This document shows, in pieces, positions 54,251-64,000 of a stretch of 64,000 nucleotides of DNA. The stretch is taken from positions 2,852,001-2,916,000 of the forward strand of contig NZ_CP053085.1 in assembly GCF_013004105.1 (NCBI RefSeq), read 5' to 3'. A program made the position numbers and the translations under genes. Numbering within the stretch: the first letter of the stretch is position 1; the number at the start of each line of letters is the position of its first letter. The notes beneath the pieces are model-generated. The model did not search any database and was not told the origin of the DNA. It worked only from the letters and a program-made list of their open reading frames with translations. Source of the DNA: Gemmatimonas groenlandica. Lineage in GTDB: Bacteria > Gemmatimonadota > Gemmatimonadetes > Gemmatimonadales > Gemmatimonadaceae.

Positions 54251-57200
54251 CTAGCCTGCCACCAACGTCGATGTCCACCGCGCGCCATCCGCCACCCGCC
54301 CAGCCCGCTCGGCGTACTCGTCGAGCTGATCCGGCAGCAGTTTCCCTACCCCGAAGTATGTCGATTCGGGCCGCCAGAAGTACCACCCGCTCACGCTCGC
54401 CCCAGGCATCATAGCGTAGCTCTCGGTTAGCACGATTCCCGCCCGCTCTTCGGCCTCTGCTACTGCGAAGAGCGTGCCTTTCTCGCGGTGATCCGGGCAG
54501 GCCGGATAGCCAGGCGCCGGGCGGATGCCCTGGTACTTCTCATGGATGAGACCGGCGTTGCCTAGCGCCTCATTGGGAGCGTAGCCCCAAAACTCCCGCC
54601 GCACCCGCTCGTGCAACCGCTCCGCAAAGGCCTCGGCGAGACGGTCGGCCAACGCCTTGGCCATGATCGAGCTGTAGTCGTCGTGATCGGCCTCGAACTC
54701 CGCCACCAGGCTCTCCAACCCGTGGCCGGTGGTCACCGCGAAGGCTCCCATATAGTCGGGCACGCCACTTTCCTTCGGCGCCACGAAATCGGAGAGGCAG
54801 AAGTTCGGCCGCCCGTCGCCCTTCTTGTCGAGCTGTTGCCGAAGCATATGTAGCGTTACCGCAACACTGGCCCGATCTTCGCCACTGTAGAGCTCGATGT
54901 CGTCACCAACCGCGTTCGCCGGCCAGAATCCGAAGCTCGCCCGCGCCTCCAGCCGCTTCTCGCGAACGATCCGGTCCAGCATCGACCGCGCATCGGCGTA
55001 CAGCGACCGCGCCGTTTCGCCCACGATGGGATCGGTGAGAATCGCGGGATAGTGCCCGGCCAGCTCCCACGTCTGGAAGAACGGCGTCCAGTCGATGAAC
55101 GGGACCAGGTCTTCGAGCGGGTACTCCAGCAGCGTGCGCGGACCCGTAAACGTGGGCACCGGCACCGGCACCGTGAGATCGATCTTCGCCCGGTTCGCTC
55201 GCGCAGCCGCAATGCTCACCAACCGTTCAGCCCCGCCACGCGCGGCACGGGCCACGCGCAGCTCCTCGTATTCCTTGCGAATACCCGCCGCGTAGTCGGC
55301 CCTCCGCTCGTCGCTCAGCAACGCGCTCGTTACACCCACGGCGCGCGATGCATCGAGCACGTGCACCACGGGCCCCGAATACGACGGCTCGATTTTCAGC
55401 GCCGTGTGCGCCTTGCTGGTAGTAGCACCACCGATCAACAGCGGCAGCGTGAAACCCTGACGCTCCATCTCGCTGGCCACGAACGTCATCTCTTCCAGCG
55501 ACGGCGTGATGAGTCCAGACAAGCCGATGACGTCGGCGTTCACTTCGCGCGCCTTATCCAGAATGGCGGCACACGATTGCATCACGCCCATGTCGACCAC
55601 TTCGTAGCCGTTACACTGCAGCACGACGCCCACGATGTTCTTGCCGATGTCATGCACATCGCCCTTCACCGTGGCCATCAGCACACGACCGGCCGGCTTG
55701 CTGTCGACGGTCTTGAGCGCTTCGATGAACGGGATGAGGTGCGCCACGGCCTTCTTCATCACGCGCGCACTCTTCACCACCTGAGGCAGGAACAGCTTGC
55801 CGGCGCCGAAGAGATCACCCACCACGTTCATGCCGCGCATGAGCGGGCCTTCGATCACCTCGATGGGGTGCGACGAGGCGAGACGCGCTTCTTCGGTGTC
55901 TTCCACCACGAAGGCGTCGATGCCACGCACCAGCGCATGCGCGATGCGCTCCTCGATAGGGAGTGCGCGCCACGCCAGATCTTCCGTTTGCTTGGCCCGT
56001 CCCTTGGCCTGATCGGCCACTTCGAGAAGTCGCTCGGTGGAATCCGCTCTACGCGCGAGCACCACGTCTTCCACGCGCTCTCGCAGATCGAGCGGAATGT
56101 CTTCGTACGGAATGAGCTGACCGGCATTCACGATGCCCATATCCATGCCCGCACGAATGGCGTGGTAGAGGAACACCGCGTGCATCGCTTCGCGCAGCGG
56201 ATTGTTGCCGCGGAACGAGAACGACATGTTGCTCACGCCGCCGGAGATCTTGGCGAGCGGCAACGTACGCTTGATTTCGCTGGTGGCCTCGAAATAATCG
56301 ATGGCGTAGCGGGCGTGCTCTTCGATGCCGGTGCCGATGGCGAAGATGTTCGGATCGAAGATGATGTCCTGCGGCGGGAAGCCTACCTGCTCGGTGAGCA
56401 TCTTGTAGGCCCGCGTACAGATCTCGACTTTGCGCGCGGCGGTGTCGGCCTGCCCCTGCTCGTCGAACGCCATCACGATCACGGCGGCACCGTAGCGGCG
56501 CACGAGGCGCGCCTGCCGCAGAAACTCCGTTTCGCCTTCCTTCAGCGAGATGGAGTTCACGATGCCCTTACCCTGCAGGCACTTGAGGCCGGCCTCGATC
56601 ACGCTCCACTTGCTGGAGTCCACCATGACCGGCACGCGCGAGATGTCGGGCTCCGACGCCACCAGATTGAGGAAGGTGACCATCGCCTTTTCGGCGTCGA
56701 GTAGTCCCTCGTCCATGTTGATGTCGATGATCTGGGCGCCGCTGTCCACCTGCTGGCGCGCTACGACCAGCGCATCGCTGTAATTCCCTTCGAGAATGAG
56801 CTTGGCGAACTTGGCCGAGCCGGTCACGTTGGTGCGCTCGCCCACGTTCACGAAGTTCGTGTCGGGGCCAACGTTCATTGGCTCGAGCCCCGAGAGGCGC
56901 AGCAGCGGCGCCACCTCGGGGATACGGCGCGGGGCGACCCCCTCCACCGCCTTGGCGATGGCGGCGATATGCTCCGGCGTGGTACCACAGCAGCCGCCGA
57001 CGATGTTCAGCAGACCGCTGCGGGCCCACTCGCCGATCTGCTCGGCCATGATCTCCGGCGACTCGTCGTAACCGCCGAAGGCGTTGGGGAGACCGGCATT
57101 GGGGTGGGCGCTCACGTGCGTGTCGGCGATGCGCGAAAGCTCCGACACGTAGGCGCGGAGCTGGGCGGCGCCGAGCGCGCAGTTGAGGCCGATGGAGATG

Positions 57201-57949
57201 GGCTTGATGTGGGACATGGAGGTCCAGAAGGCCTCCGTGGTCTGTCCCGATAGAGTGCGGCCGCTGGCGTCGGTAATGGTGCCCGAAATCATGACCGGTA
57301 CGCGCATGCCCGACTGCTCGAAGTACGACTCGATCGCGAACAGCGCCGCCTTGGCGTTCAGCGTATCGAAGATCGTCTCGACCATCAGGATATCGGCGCC
57401 ACCGTCGAGCAGCCCCTTGGCGGCCTCTGTGTAGGAGGCCACCAACTGGTCGAAGGTGACATTGCGGGCGCCCGGATTCTCGACCTCGGGGGAGAGTGAG
57501 GCGGTGCGGTTGGTGGGGCCAAGCACGCCAGCCACGAACCGGGGCTTGGCCGGGTTGGCGACCTCAAACTCGTCGGCCAGGCCGCGGGCCATGCGGGCCG
57601 CGGCCGCATTGATCTCATACGCCAGCGACTCCATGCCGTAGTCGGCCATGGATATCGTGTTGGCGTTGAAGGTGTTCGTCTCGAGGATGTCGGCCCCGGA
57701 CTCGAGGTACTGCCGCTGGATAGCGCCGACGATCTGCGGTTGCGTCAGGGCCAGCAGGTCGTTGTTGCCCTTGAGATCGCTCGGCCAGTCGGCGAATCGC
57801 GTGCCCCGGTAGTCGGCTTCGGTCAGCCGATAGGTCTGGAGCATGGTCCCCATGGCGCCGTCCAGCAGCAGGATGCGGCGGGCGAGGAGTTCAGGGAGCA
57901 GCGCGAGACGGGAGGCGCGATTGAGTACGCCGGAAGCTGGCTTTGACAT
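54251..57949 (-). CDS. metH: Cobalamin-dependent methionine synthase
   Basis: 1232 residues, full length with all modules. Homocysteine domain ~20-330 ('[10 protein letters not shown]', zinc site '[10 protein letters not shown]'); folate domain ~355-610 ('[14 protein letters not shown]'); cap ~650-740; cobalamin domain ~745-880 with '[16 protein letters not shown]' (D-x-H-x-x-G); reactivation domain ~900-1232 ('[18 protein letters not shown]', '[12 protein letters not shown]'). Reaction: methyl transfer from methyl-THF to homocysteine via B12. Divergent from the HMT/MTHFR fusion with only ~15 bases between the start codons. No typical ribosome site precedes the ATG. Confidence 0.97.
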   Translation of the reverse strand: MSKPASGVLNRASRLALLPELLARRILLLDGAMGTMLQTYRLTEADYRGTRFADWPSDLKGNNDLLALTQPQIVGAIQRQYLESGADILETNTFNANTISMADYGMESLAYEINAAAARMARGLADEFEVANPAKPRFVAGVLGPTNRTASLSPEVENPGARNVTFDQLVASYTEAAKGLLDGGADILMVETIFDTLNAKAALFAIESYFEQSGMRVPVMISGTITDASGRTLSGQTTEAFWTSMSHIKPISIGLNCALGAAQLRAYVSELSRIADTHVSAHPNAGLPNAFGGYDESPEIMAEQIGEWARSGLLNIVGGCCGTTPEHIAAIAKAVEGVAPRRIPEVAPLLRLSGLEPMNVGPDTNFVNVGERTNVTGSAKFAKLILEGNYSDALVVARQQVDSGAQIIDINMDEGLLDAEKAMVTFLNLVASEPDISRVPVMVDSSKWSVIEAGLKCLQGKGIVNSISLKEGETEFLRQARLVRRYGAAVIVMAFDEQGQADTAARKVEICTRAYKMLTEQVGFPPQDIIFDPNIFAIGTGIEEHARYAIDYFEATSEIKRTLPLAKISGGVSNMSFSFRGNNPLREAMHAVFLYHAIRAGMDMGIVNAGQLIPYEDIPLDLRERVEDVVLARRADSTERLLEVADQAKGRAKQTEDLAWRALPIEERIAHALVRGIDAFVVEDTEEARLASSHPIEVIEGPLMRGMNVVGDLFGAGKLFLPQVVKSARVMKKAVAHLIPFIEALKTVDSKPAGRVLMATVKGDVHDIGKNIVGVVLQCNGYEVVDMGVMQSCAAILDKAREVNADVIGLSGLITPSLEEMTFVASEMERQGFTLPLLIGGATTSKAHTALKIEPSYSGPVVHVLDASRAVGVTSALLSDERRADYAAGIRKEYEELRVARAARGGAERLVSIAAARANRAKIDLTVPVPVPTFTGPRTLLEYPLEDLVPFIDWTPFFQTWELAGHYPAILTDPIVGETARSLYADARSMLDRIVREKRLEARASFGFWPANAVGDDIELYSGEDRASVAVTLHMLRQQLDKKGDGRPNFCLSDFVAPKESGVPDYMGAFAVTTGHGLESLVAEFEADHDDYSSIMAKALADRLAEAFAERLHERVRREFWGYAPNEALGNAGLIHEKYQGIRPAPGYPACPDHREKGTLFAVAEAEERAGIVLTESYAMMPGASVSGWYFWRPESTYFGVGKLLPDQLDEYAERAGRVADGARWTSTLVAG

Positions 57950-57964
57950 ATCTTGAATTTATCT

Positions 57965-59878
57965 ATGATGAGCGCCACAGAGCACCCGACAAACACGCCT
58001 GACACCGCGAATGGTGCCACGGATGCGCGCCCGCGCGCCGCACTGCTTGCCCGCCTCCTGGACCCCGAACAGGTCATCATGTTCGACGGGGCCATGGGAA
58101 CGATGCTGTACGCGCGCGGCGTGTTCATCAATCAGTGCTACGACGAACTTGTGCTGCGCAGCCCTGATTTGGTGCGCGAGATCCATGCGGCGTACGTGAA
58201 AGCCGGCGCCGAGGTGCTCGAAACGAACACGTTTGGCGCGAACCGTGCGAAACTCACCCAGTACGGGCTCGAGGGGCAGGTCACGGCTATCAACACCAAA
58301 GCGGCCCAGCTCGCGCGCGAAGCGGCGGGCGACCACCGCTTGGTGTCGGGTGCGGTAGGACCTCTCGGTGTGCGATTGGAGCCCTACGGCCCCACCAGCA
58401 AAGACGAGGCGCGCGGCCTGTTCCGCGAGCAGATGCTCGCGTTGAAAGCCGGTGGCGCCGACTGCTTCCTACTGGAAACGTTCACCGATCTCGAGGAGCT
58501 GGAGCAGGCGATTTTGGCCGCTCGTGAGGTCGACGCCGGCATGCCCGTGATCGCGCAGGCGACGGTTGGCCCGGATTTGCGCACTTCGTTCGGTGCGAGC
58601 CCGGAAGACATCGCCCGCGTGCTCGACCGGTGGGGCGTGGACGTGATCGGCCTGAACTGCTCGGTGGGGCCGCAGACGATTCTCGAAGCGATCGAGCGGA
58701 TGGCTGCCGTGACCACGCGCAAGCTGTCGGCGCAGCCCAATGCTGGAATGCCGCGTGATGTGGGTGGTCGCTCCATGTACATGGCGAGCCCGGAGTACAT
58801 GGCGACCTATGCCCGCCACCTGATTCAGGCGGGCGCGAAGATCGTGGGTGGCTGCTGCGGTACCACGCCCGATCACATCAAGGCGATGGTGGAAGGTGTA
58901 CGGCCGTTGGCGCCGCGGACGCGCGTGATTGTTGCGCACGACGGAACCGGCGCGGTGCGCGATGAACCGGTCGGGCGCGCGCAGGTACCGCTTGATCAGC
59001 GCTCTCGGTTTGGTGCGAAGATCGCGAATGGGCAGTTCGTGACGTCGGTGGAGATCGTACCGCCCCGCGGTGTCGACACGGTGAAGCTGGAGCTGGACGC
59101 CGCTGCGCTGCACAAGGCGGGTGTGGATGCCATCAACGTGCCCGATGGTCCGCGCGCACAGAGCCGCATGGGCGCGATCGCCACGAGCCTGATCATCGAG
59201 CGTCACGGCATCGAGGCGGTTACTCACTACTGCTGTCGTGATCGCAATCTCTTAGGCATGCTTAGCGACTTGCTGGGCGCGTCGGCGCTGGGCCTTCGTA
59301 ACATGCTGCTGATCACAGGCGATCCGCCAAAAATGGGTCCGTATCCCGATGCCACGGCCGTATTCGACATCGACGCGATCGGTTTGACCAATCTCGTGAG
59401 CAAGCTGAATCGCGGTCTCGACCCGGGAAACAACCCGATTGGTGAGCCCACTCGGTTTGTGGTGGGCGTGGGTGTGAATCCGGCGGCGATCGATCCGGCG
59501 CACGAGTTGAAGCGGTTCCACTGGAAGGTGGAGGCTGGCGCCGAGTATGCAATTACGCAGCCCGTTTTCGATCCGGCGCAGTTGGAGTATTTCCTGACGA
59601 GCATAGACGACGTGCGGATTCCAATTGTAGCGGGCATCTGGCCGCTGGTGTCGGCTCGCAACGCGGAGTTTCTGGCGAACGAAGTGCCGGGCGTGACGGT
59701 GCCTAAGGAGGTGCTCGACCGTATGCGCAAAGCGAACGACAAGAGCAAGGAACACGCGCTGGCAGAGGGGATCGCGATCGCGCGGGAGTCGTTGGAACGT
59801 GTGCGAGGATCGGTGCAGGGTGTGCAGGTTAGCGCGCCGTTCGGGCGGATCGAGCTGGCGCTTGAAGTGTTCGGATAA
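57965..59878 (+). CDS. Bifunctional homocysteine S-methyltransferase / methylene-THF reductase
   Basis: 637 residues from the ATG at 57965 (another ATG follows at 57968, and a TTG at 57953 is possible). N-terminal ~25-320: homocysteine methyltransferase domain with '[11 protein letters not shown]' and zinc site '[11 protein letters not shown]'. C-terminal ~345-630: FAD-dependent MTHFR TIM barrel ('FVTSVEIVPPRGVDTVK', 'NLLGMLSDLLGASALGLRNMLLITGDPP'; key part 'LLITGDPP'). It makes the methyl-THF that MetH uses and carries its own methyltransferase domain, matching the YitJ-type fusion. It forms a one-carbon pair with the divergent metH. See the findings on the short shared start region. Confidence 0.93.
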   Translation: MMSATEHPTNTPDTANGATDARPRAALLARLLDPEQVIMFDGAMGTMLYARGVFINQCYDELVLRSPDLVREIHAAYVKAGAEVLETNTFGANRAKLTQYGLEGQVTAINTKAAQLAREAAGDHRLVSGAVGPLGVRLEPYGPTSKDEARGLFREQMLALKAGGADCFLLETFTDLEELEQAILAAREVDAGMPVIAQATVGPDLRTSFGASPEDIARVLDRWGVDVIGLNCSVGPQTILEAIERMAAVTTRKLSAQPNAGMPRDVGGRSMYMASPEYMATYARHLIQAGAKIVGGCCGTTPDHIKAMVEGVRPLAPRTRVIVAHDGTGAVRDEPVGRAQVPLDQRSRFGAKIANGQFVTSVEIVPPRGVDTVKLELDAAALHKAGVDAINVPDGPRAQSRMGAIATSLIIERHGIEAVTHYCCRDRNLLGMLSDLLGASALGLRNMLLITGDPPKMGPYPDATAVFDIDAIGLTNLVSKLNRGLDPGNNPIGEPTRFVVGVGVNPAAIDPAHELKRFHWKVEAGAEYAITQPVFDPAQLEYFLTSIDDVRIPIVAGIWPLVSARNAEFLANEVPGVTVPKEVLDRMRKANDKSKEHALAEGIAIARESLERVRGSVQGVQVSAPFGRIELALEVFG

Positions 59879-59911
59879 CGGATCGGCCGTACTCTCTTAA
59901 TCCTACGAACG

Positions 59912-61792
59912 ATGTGTGGCATAAACGGCACGATCCGCTTTCGCGGCACCGTGGATCGCGAGCTTCTCGGGCGCCAGCGTGACACGATGGAACACCGTGG
60001 GCCTGACTCGAGTGGGATTTGGTTCTCGAACGACGGGCGCGTAGGCTTCGGACACCGGAGACTGGCGATCATCGATCTGTCGCCGGGCGGCCACCAGCCC
60101 ATGATCGACGGCGAGACGGGCACGGTCATCACCTTCAACGGTGAGATCTACAACTACGTCGAGCTCCGCGATCGACTGCGCGCGAAGGGCCATGTGTTCC
60201 GTACGCACTCGGATACAGAAGTCATCCTCGCGGCGTACCGGGAATGGGGTACCGACTGCGTTGCGCAACTCGGAGGAATGTTCGCGTTCGCCTTGTACGA
60301 CGAATCCAAACAGCGCGTGATGCTGGCGCGTGACCGCGCAGGCGAGAAGCCGCTTTTCTATCGCGTGAACGACGAGCAGTTCACGTTTGCCAGTGAGGCC
60401 AAGGCGCTGTTGGCTGATCCGACGTGCCCGCGTCGAGTACGCGCGCAGTCCCTCAACGAGTATCTCGCCTACGGGTACGTCACGGGCGAGAACACGATGT
60501 TCGCCGATATCCGTCGCGTGGCACCGGCTGGGCGGGTCGTCATCAACCTCGCGACCGGCGCGATCGCACACGACAGCTACTGGACTCTGCCTCAGACGGC
60601 GCTGTCAGCATCGTCGGCGGATCCGGAGGCGCTCGTTGAGGAACTCCACGAGCTGCTTAAGGCGTCGGTGCGTCGCCAGCTAATGGCCGACGTCCCCATC
60701 GGCGTGTTGCTCAGTGGCGGCGTAGACTCGAGCATCGTCACCGCTATCGCGGCCGAAGTTAGCGGAAGTCGCATCCGTACATTCACGGCACGTTTTCCCG
60801 GGCACGGCGGGTTCGACGAGGGGCCATATGCCCGCATGGTCGCGGATCATCTCGGCACTGAGCACATCGAGCTAGAGGCCAAAGCCGCTGATGCTTCGCT
60901 ACTGCAATCGCTGGTTGCACAGTTCGATGATCCGATTTCTGATTCGTCGATGATTCCAACCTTTCTGGTGTCACAGGAGATTCGGAAGCACGCGACCGTA
61001 GCGATAGGAGGTGATGGTGGTGATGAACTGTTCGGGGGCTATCACAGATACCCGGTGCAGATACAGGCCGAACAGCTACGGGCACGCGTCCCTCGTGGAA
61101 TTAGGCAAATTGCGGCGTATTCGGCAGAGATGATTCTGCCAGTTGGCACCCCTGGGCGGGGGTTTGCGAAATCTCTCGCCGGTACGTCGGGTGATGGGCT
61201 CGCGAATGCAGGGCGGATCTTTCGCGCGGACGAGCGCCTGCAGCTTACCGATGCGCTGCGCTCTCTGGATCCCAACGACATACTTGCACCGGAGATACTC
61301 CGCTCGCACGCGTTCGAAGACCGAGAGTCCGCACTCCAGCGAGCGACAGCACTCGACTTCAGCAGCTACATGGTTGACGACGTGCTGGTGAAGGTCGACC
61401 GAGCAAGCATGATGTCCTCTCTTGAAGTGCGGGCCCCACTTCTTGATGTCGACGTCATCGAATTTGCCTTTTCAAGAGTCCCCGACTCGCTGAAAGCCGA
61501 CCGCATGAATCGCAAGCTGATCCTGCGAAGACTCGGCCAACGGCTGCTACCGAAGCGACTCGACCTCACTCGCAAGCAAGGGTTCTCGATTCCAATCGAC
61601 GCATGGATGAAGCACGAGTGGCGCGACCAACTCGATGGCGCGCAGGCGCAGGCGCAGGGCCTGATTTCTCCGAAGGCCTTCGAGACGTACCGAGGTCGTC
61701 TCGACGCTGGCCTTCCAATTGGGGAGCGATTGTACTCGCTCCTGTTCATTCAGCTCTGGAGCGAGCGGTTCGCGGTGACCGACGTGATTTAG
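59912..61792 (+). CDS. asnB: Asparagine synthase (glutamine-hydrolysing)
   Basis: 626 residues. The class II glutaminase domain begins with the nucleophile Cys2 ('MCGINGTIRF') and has 'HRGPDSSGIW' and 'FNGEIYN'. The synthetase domain has the PP-loop 'GVLLSGGVDSSIVTA' and, further on, 'GDGGDELFGGYHRY' and 'VKVDRASMMSSLEVRAPLLD'. This long form (over 600 residues) is the type often found next to EPS and exosortase loci, where it may amidate a sugar acid, so biosynthesis of asparagine is likely but not certain. 33 bases after the preceding gene, probably co-transcribed. Confidence 0.92.
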   Translation: MCGINGTIRFRGTVDRELLGRQRDTMEHRGPDSSGIWFSNDGRVGFGHRRLAIIDLSPGGHQPMIDGETGTVITFNGEIYNYVELRDRLRAKGHVFRTHSDTEVILAAYREWGTDCVAQLGGMFAFALYDESKQRVMLARDRAGEKPLFYRVNDEQFTFASEAKALLADPTCPRRVRAQSLNEYLAYGYVTGENTMFADIRRVAPAGRVVINLATGAIAHDSYWTLPQTALSASSADPEALVEELHELLKASVRRQLMADVPIGVLLSGGVDSSIVTAIAAEVSGSRIRTFTARFPGHGGFDEGPYARMVADHLGTEHIELEAKAADASLLQSLVAQFDDPISDSSMIPTFLVSQEIRKHATVAIGGDGGDELFGGYHRYPVQIQAEQLRARVPRGIRQIAAYSAEMILPVGTPGRGFAKSLAGTSGDGLANAGRIFRADERLQLTDALRSLDPNDILAPEILRSHAFEDRESALQRATALDFSSYMVDDVLVKVDRASMMSSLEVRAPLLDVDVIEFAFSRVPDSLKADRMNRKLILRRLGQRLLPKRLDLTRKQGFSIPIDAWMKHEWRDQLDGAQAQAQGLISPKAFETYRGRLDAGLPIGERLYSLLFIQLWSERFAVTDVI

Positions 61793-62094
61793 CCTATGGT
61801 CCAGGCGCACGATCCGAGGCCCGGATCTCCCTGATTGCGGTCCCGCATTGGAGCTCGACGCCCCGCTTTCCGGAACCGGGCAGCAGTACAAGATCCCCCA
61901 ATTGCCAATTGTAGATGCTGGAGGTCTCAGCGTCGGGCGTCCATACCCCCGCACGTAAGCATCAGTTCCTGTAGGATTCACGCAACACCTTTCCCCGCGC
62001 CCCCAAGACACGTTGTTGCCGGAAATGAGGCTAAGTGATACTCCAGCAACAGGTTAGAAAACGTTCATGTGCGAGTTATCCTCACCGTCGTCTC

Positions 62095-62110
62095 TGGTAC
62101 AGGCCGTGCT
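62095..62110 (+). promoter_or_regulatory. Candidate sigma-54 (-24/-12) promoter of the PEP-CTERM gene
   Basis: TGGTAC at 62095-62100 and TGCT at 62107-62110 put the invariant GG (62096-62097) and GC (62108-62109) exactly ten bases apart, as in TGGCAC-N5-TTGCW. Transcription would start near 62121, about 38 bases before the ATG. One mismatch lies in each half. A GAFTGA-type activator is encoded at 16324. Confidence 0.5.
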
Positions 62111-62158
62111 GTTACCAGACCCGAGTGGGCAATCATCGTACTCTTTCGGAGAATAGAC

Positions 62159-62938
62159 ATGGGTATCTCAAAGCTCGTCCTCGCTGCCGCTGTTGTGGCA
62201 ATGCCGATGACGGCACAGGCGCAGTACTTCAGCAACGCATCCGTTCCGACCTCCGACGCGACTCCCTTCTGGGACGTGGTTTCTGACGACGACGGTCGCG
62301 GCTGCAACATTGGTTACGTGCTCACCGGTGCGGCGACTTCCGCCTCGTGCAAGAACTGGCAGGTCGCCGCGGGCTACACGGCTCCGTACAACAACACGAC
62401 CGTCGCCAACGCGTGGTTTGCGCATGCCAACGGCAACGTCAACGCGTCTGTCGGCTTCGCTTTCTACACGGGCGGCAATGCGCAGCTGACGTATTTTGGT
62501 GGAATTGCCGGATCCAACCCGCTTCGCCCTCTCGTTATCCGCGATCTCCAGACCTACGCGATCCTGTACACGTTCAGCTCGGTGAACACCAGCTACACGT
62601 TTACGGGCCCGGGCTTCTTCGACATCGGTATCGCGACCTACACGCCGTCGTCCCCGACTCCGAACTTCTTCTCGTACAGCGCAGGGTCTCCGAACCAGTT
62701 TGCGGTTTTTGGAAATGGCGCGAAGGGCGCTACGTCGGCTGACTGTGGCGCGTCGGGATGCTGGGTCGGCGCCGAAGACAAGGTGAGCCCGTCCGATTTC
62801 GATTACAACGACGGATTCCTCCGTATCACTGGAGCGTCTGCCTCTACTGTCGTGCCGGAGCCGTCAACTTACGTCCTGATGGCGAGCGGCCTCGTGGGCC
62901 TCGCGGCCGTCGCCCGTCGCCGCAAGAACAACGCGTAA
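62159..62938 (+). CDS. Secreted PEP-CTERM protein
   Basis: 259 residues from the ATG at 62159, with GGAG eight bases upstream; the longer frame is not signal-like. Signal peptide ends near 'MTAQAQ'. The body has an 'F-W-D...D-G-R-G-C-N-I-G' segment and an acidic 'AEDKVSPSDFDYND' near the end, both shared in pattern with the lipoprotein at 8972. The C-terminus is a classic sorting tail: 'VPEPSTYVLMASGLVGLAAV' followed by 'ARRRKNN'. Target of the exosortase at 53244. Preceded by a sigma-54-like site and followed by a strong terminator, so it is a single-gene unit. Confidence 0.92.
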   Translation: MGISKLVLAAAVVAMPMTAQAQYFSNASVPTSDATPFWDVVSDDDGRGCNIGYVLTGAATSASCKNWQVAAGYTAPYNNTTVANAWFAHANGNVNASVGFAFYTGGNAQLTYFGGIAGSNPLRPLVIRDLQTYAILYTFSSVNTSYTFTGPGFFDIGIATYTPSSPTPNFFSYSAGSPNQFAVFGNGAKGATSADCGASGCWVGAEDKVSPSDFDYNDGFLRITGASASTVVPEPSTYVLMASGLVGLAAVARRRKNNA

Positions 62939-62966
62939 TGCGCAGTCTCTGAAAGTGAAGGTAGAG

Positions 62967-63002
62967 AAGGCCTCCGACTCGAGTCGGGGGCCTTTTCTGT
63001 TT
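62967..63002 (+). terminator. Rho-independent terminator of the PEP-CTERM gene
   Basis: A 13-pair stem (62967-62979 with 62982-62994, one G-T pair) with a 2-base centre is followed by 'ttctgttt'. It lies 29 bases after the stop codon. Confidence 0.9.
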
Positions 63003-63648
63003 CTACAGCTTGGATTGCTGGGGCGACGGCAGTCGGAGTTAGTCAATTGCTTGAGTGCTTTGTCTCTCGATTGAGCATCCGTTCGTCGAGGCGGGAACAG
63101 GGGACAGATCCCGACCGAGCGCATCGTGATACGGGCAGACGGGTGAGGGCGTAGGACACTGTCCAGGTGCTGCAAGAGCGGACCGTAGCCATGTACATGC
63201 CGTGCGTATTGGCGTGGACTTTCCTCGTCGCGCACGGCATGATGGCGAGCTTGAGACGCGAAGCCAACTGCGCGGATAAGACCGAGGCCGCGAGCGTCTT
63301 TGCGACGCGGAGCCGCGAGTTCGGCGCCGCAGGCCGCTCTCTTTGACTTCATTAGACGAGAGCGGATGTGATCGTTCCCGCTTGGGCTAACGCAGTCGAC
63401 TTGAGTACGAAGCGGCCCTCCCCGCGGCCACGTACCCGGAGTCTAGGCAATCGGCGCTGGCAGACATTATTGCTCTGCCTCTGGCCTAATAGAGCTAGCG
63501 AAGATCGTCGCAGTGACTGACAGGTCGCGTGGCTGGCAAGGCCAGACGAAAGCGCCAGGGACCTCGGCCCATGGGTTGGGGCCCCACGAATCTTCGATTA
63601 GCAGGCGCTTCACACGGCGCGCCACCGCTCACCTTGCATTTCCCGCCC
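63003..63648. other. Gap, no recognisable gene
   Basis: About 650 bases. A minus-strand frame at 62864-63352 and others exist, but they overlap the PEP-CTERM gene or its terminator and have no family motifs. I see no repeat or RNA signature. Confidence 0.5.
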
Positions 63649-64000
63649 CTACTCCACCCGCACCACCGCCACCCGCAATCCCGCCGGCGCCGCGGTCGCG
63701 CCACCCTCGCCGCGCAGCTCAATCAACTGCCCGCCAGCCTGCGCGCCGTCAAAGCTGAAGTAGCTGCTGCTGAACGCCCGCAGCTGCTGCACGGGCAGCG
63801 TGAACGACCCGAAGCTCATCGACCGCGCTCTTAGAGGAGCGGCCGAGAACGCGCCCGGGTACGTGCCGGCCAGGCCGCTCCATACGTCGGCCACGTTCCA
63901 GCTCGGGAAGGTGAGCTGCTTGCGGGCCGGCGTGAAGCCAGCCACGTCGTCCACCGCGTTGGCCAGCGCCCAATCGGCCAGCAGCTCGCCAGCCGGACGG
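63649..64000 (-). CDS. C-terminal part of an unidentified secreted protein (start outside window)
   Basis: The frame is open to the window edge at 64000, so at least 116 residues belong to a longer protein that starts outside. It begins with 'ELLADWALANAVDDVAGF', a helix like that near the end of the catalytic domain of some secreted metallopeptidases. A beta-rich end follows ('MSFGSFTLPVQQLRAFSS', 'AGLRVAVVRVE'). The match is weak and the metal site is not in view, so no function is assigned. Confidence 0.4.
   Translation of the reverse strand, partial: RPAGELLADWALANAVDDVAGFTPARKQLTFPSWNVADVWSGLAGTYPGAFSAAPLRARSMSFGSFTLPVQQLRAFSSSYFSFDGAQAGGQLIELRGEGGATAAPAGLRVAVVRVE

Noticed and set aside
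55052-56704. 550-residue plus-strand ORF
   Set aside because: It lies fully antisense within metH, is His/Arg-rich and has no family motif; a GC-rich shadow frame.
62864-63352. 162-residue minus-strand ORF
   Set aside because: It runs through the terminator and into the antisense of the PEP-CTERM gene and has no recognisable motif.

Overview
The window reads as a chromosomal segment of a GC-rich, diderm, soil- or water-type bacterium. A TonB-dependent receptor, many lipoproteins with Ig-like (BIG2/TIG) and cohesin/dockerin-like folds, an exosortase/PEP-CTERM system and dispersed 'ttcgcg'-rich palindromes together fit a Gemmatimonadota-like organism. That assignment is inference from gene content; there is no rRNA or other phylogenetic marker in the window. 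No tRNA, rRNA or CRISPR array was seen.

Layout. (1) 1-10.2 kb, cell-surface proteins: the C-terminus of a TonB-dependent receptor, a 252-bp palindromic element, then a four-gene minus-strand operon with start/stop overlaps (TIG lipoprotein, BIG2+cohesin-like lipoprotein, cohesin-like lipoprotein, Asp-box propeller with a C-terminal dockerin). A hicBA toxin-antitoxin pair follows, sandwiched between two long palindromes, then an MFS exporter and a lipoprotein related to the PEP-CTERM protein at 62 kb. (2) 10.4-18.7 kb: a von Willebrand A protein, then the start of an exopolysaccharide (EPS) locus: a BY-kinase/Wzz co-polymerase, an SLBB export protein and a sugar-phosphate transferase, divergent from an NtrC-type regulator and a small soluble histidine kinase. 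(3) 18.7-23.8 kb: a five-gene acyl-carrier operon (VOC protein, FkbH, ACP, SGNH, MBOAT), probably for acyl decoration of the polysaccharide. Citrate synthase follows. (4) 26-51.5 kb: glycosyltransferases (one GT2, five GT4), a flippase, an FkbM-type methyltransferase, an O-antigen-ligase-like protein and a large BIG2 lipoprotein. This stretch is riddled with mobile DNA: a degenerate IS3 element split by two IS21 elements, one of which carries a second IS3; a further IS3 remnant; and an ISL3 element. (5) 51.5-54.2 kb: epimerase, EpsI and exosortase, closing the EPS/exosortase locus as one coupled operon with the ligase. (6) 54.2-61.8 kb: metabolism: cobalamin-dependent methionine synthase, divergent from a fused homocysteine methyltransferase/methylene-THF reductase, then asparagine synthase. 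(7) 62-64 kb: one PEP-CTERM protein with a plausible sigma-54 promoter and a good terminator, then an incomplete minus-strand gene.

How the genes work together. The initiating sugar transferase, glycosyltransferases, flippase, ligase/polymerase, BY-kinase and export protein would build and secrete a repeat-unit polysaccharide. The FkbH-ACP-MBOAT-SGNH module could acylate it. Exosortase plus EpsI would process the PEP-CTERM protein at 62 kb. The GAFTGA-containing regulator at 16.3 kb and the -24/-12-like site before the PEP-CTERM gene suggest that a sigma-54 circuit links polysaccharide and sorted protein. The last two statements are inference. Stretches around 18-32 kb and 38-50 kb look less GC-rich than the flanking metabolic genes, as is usual for EPS loci exchanged by transfer.
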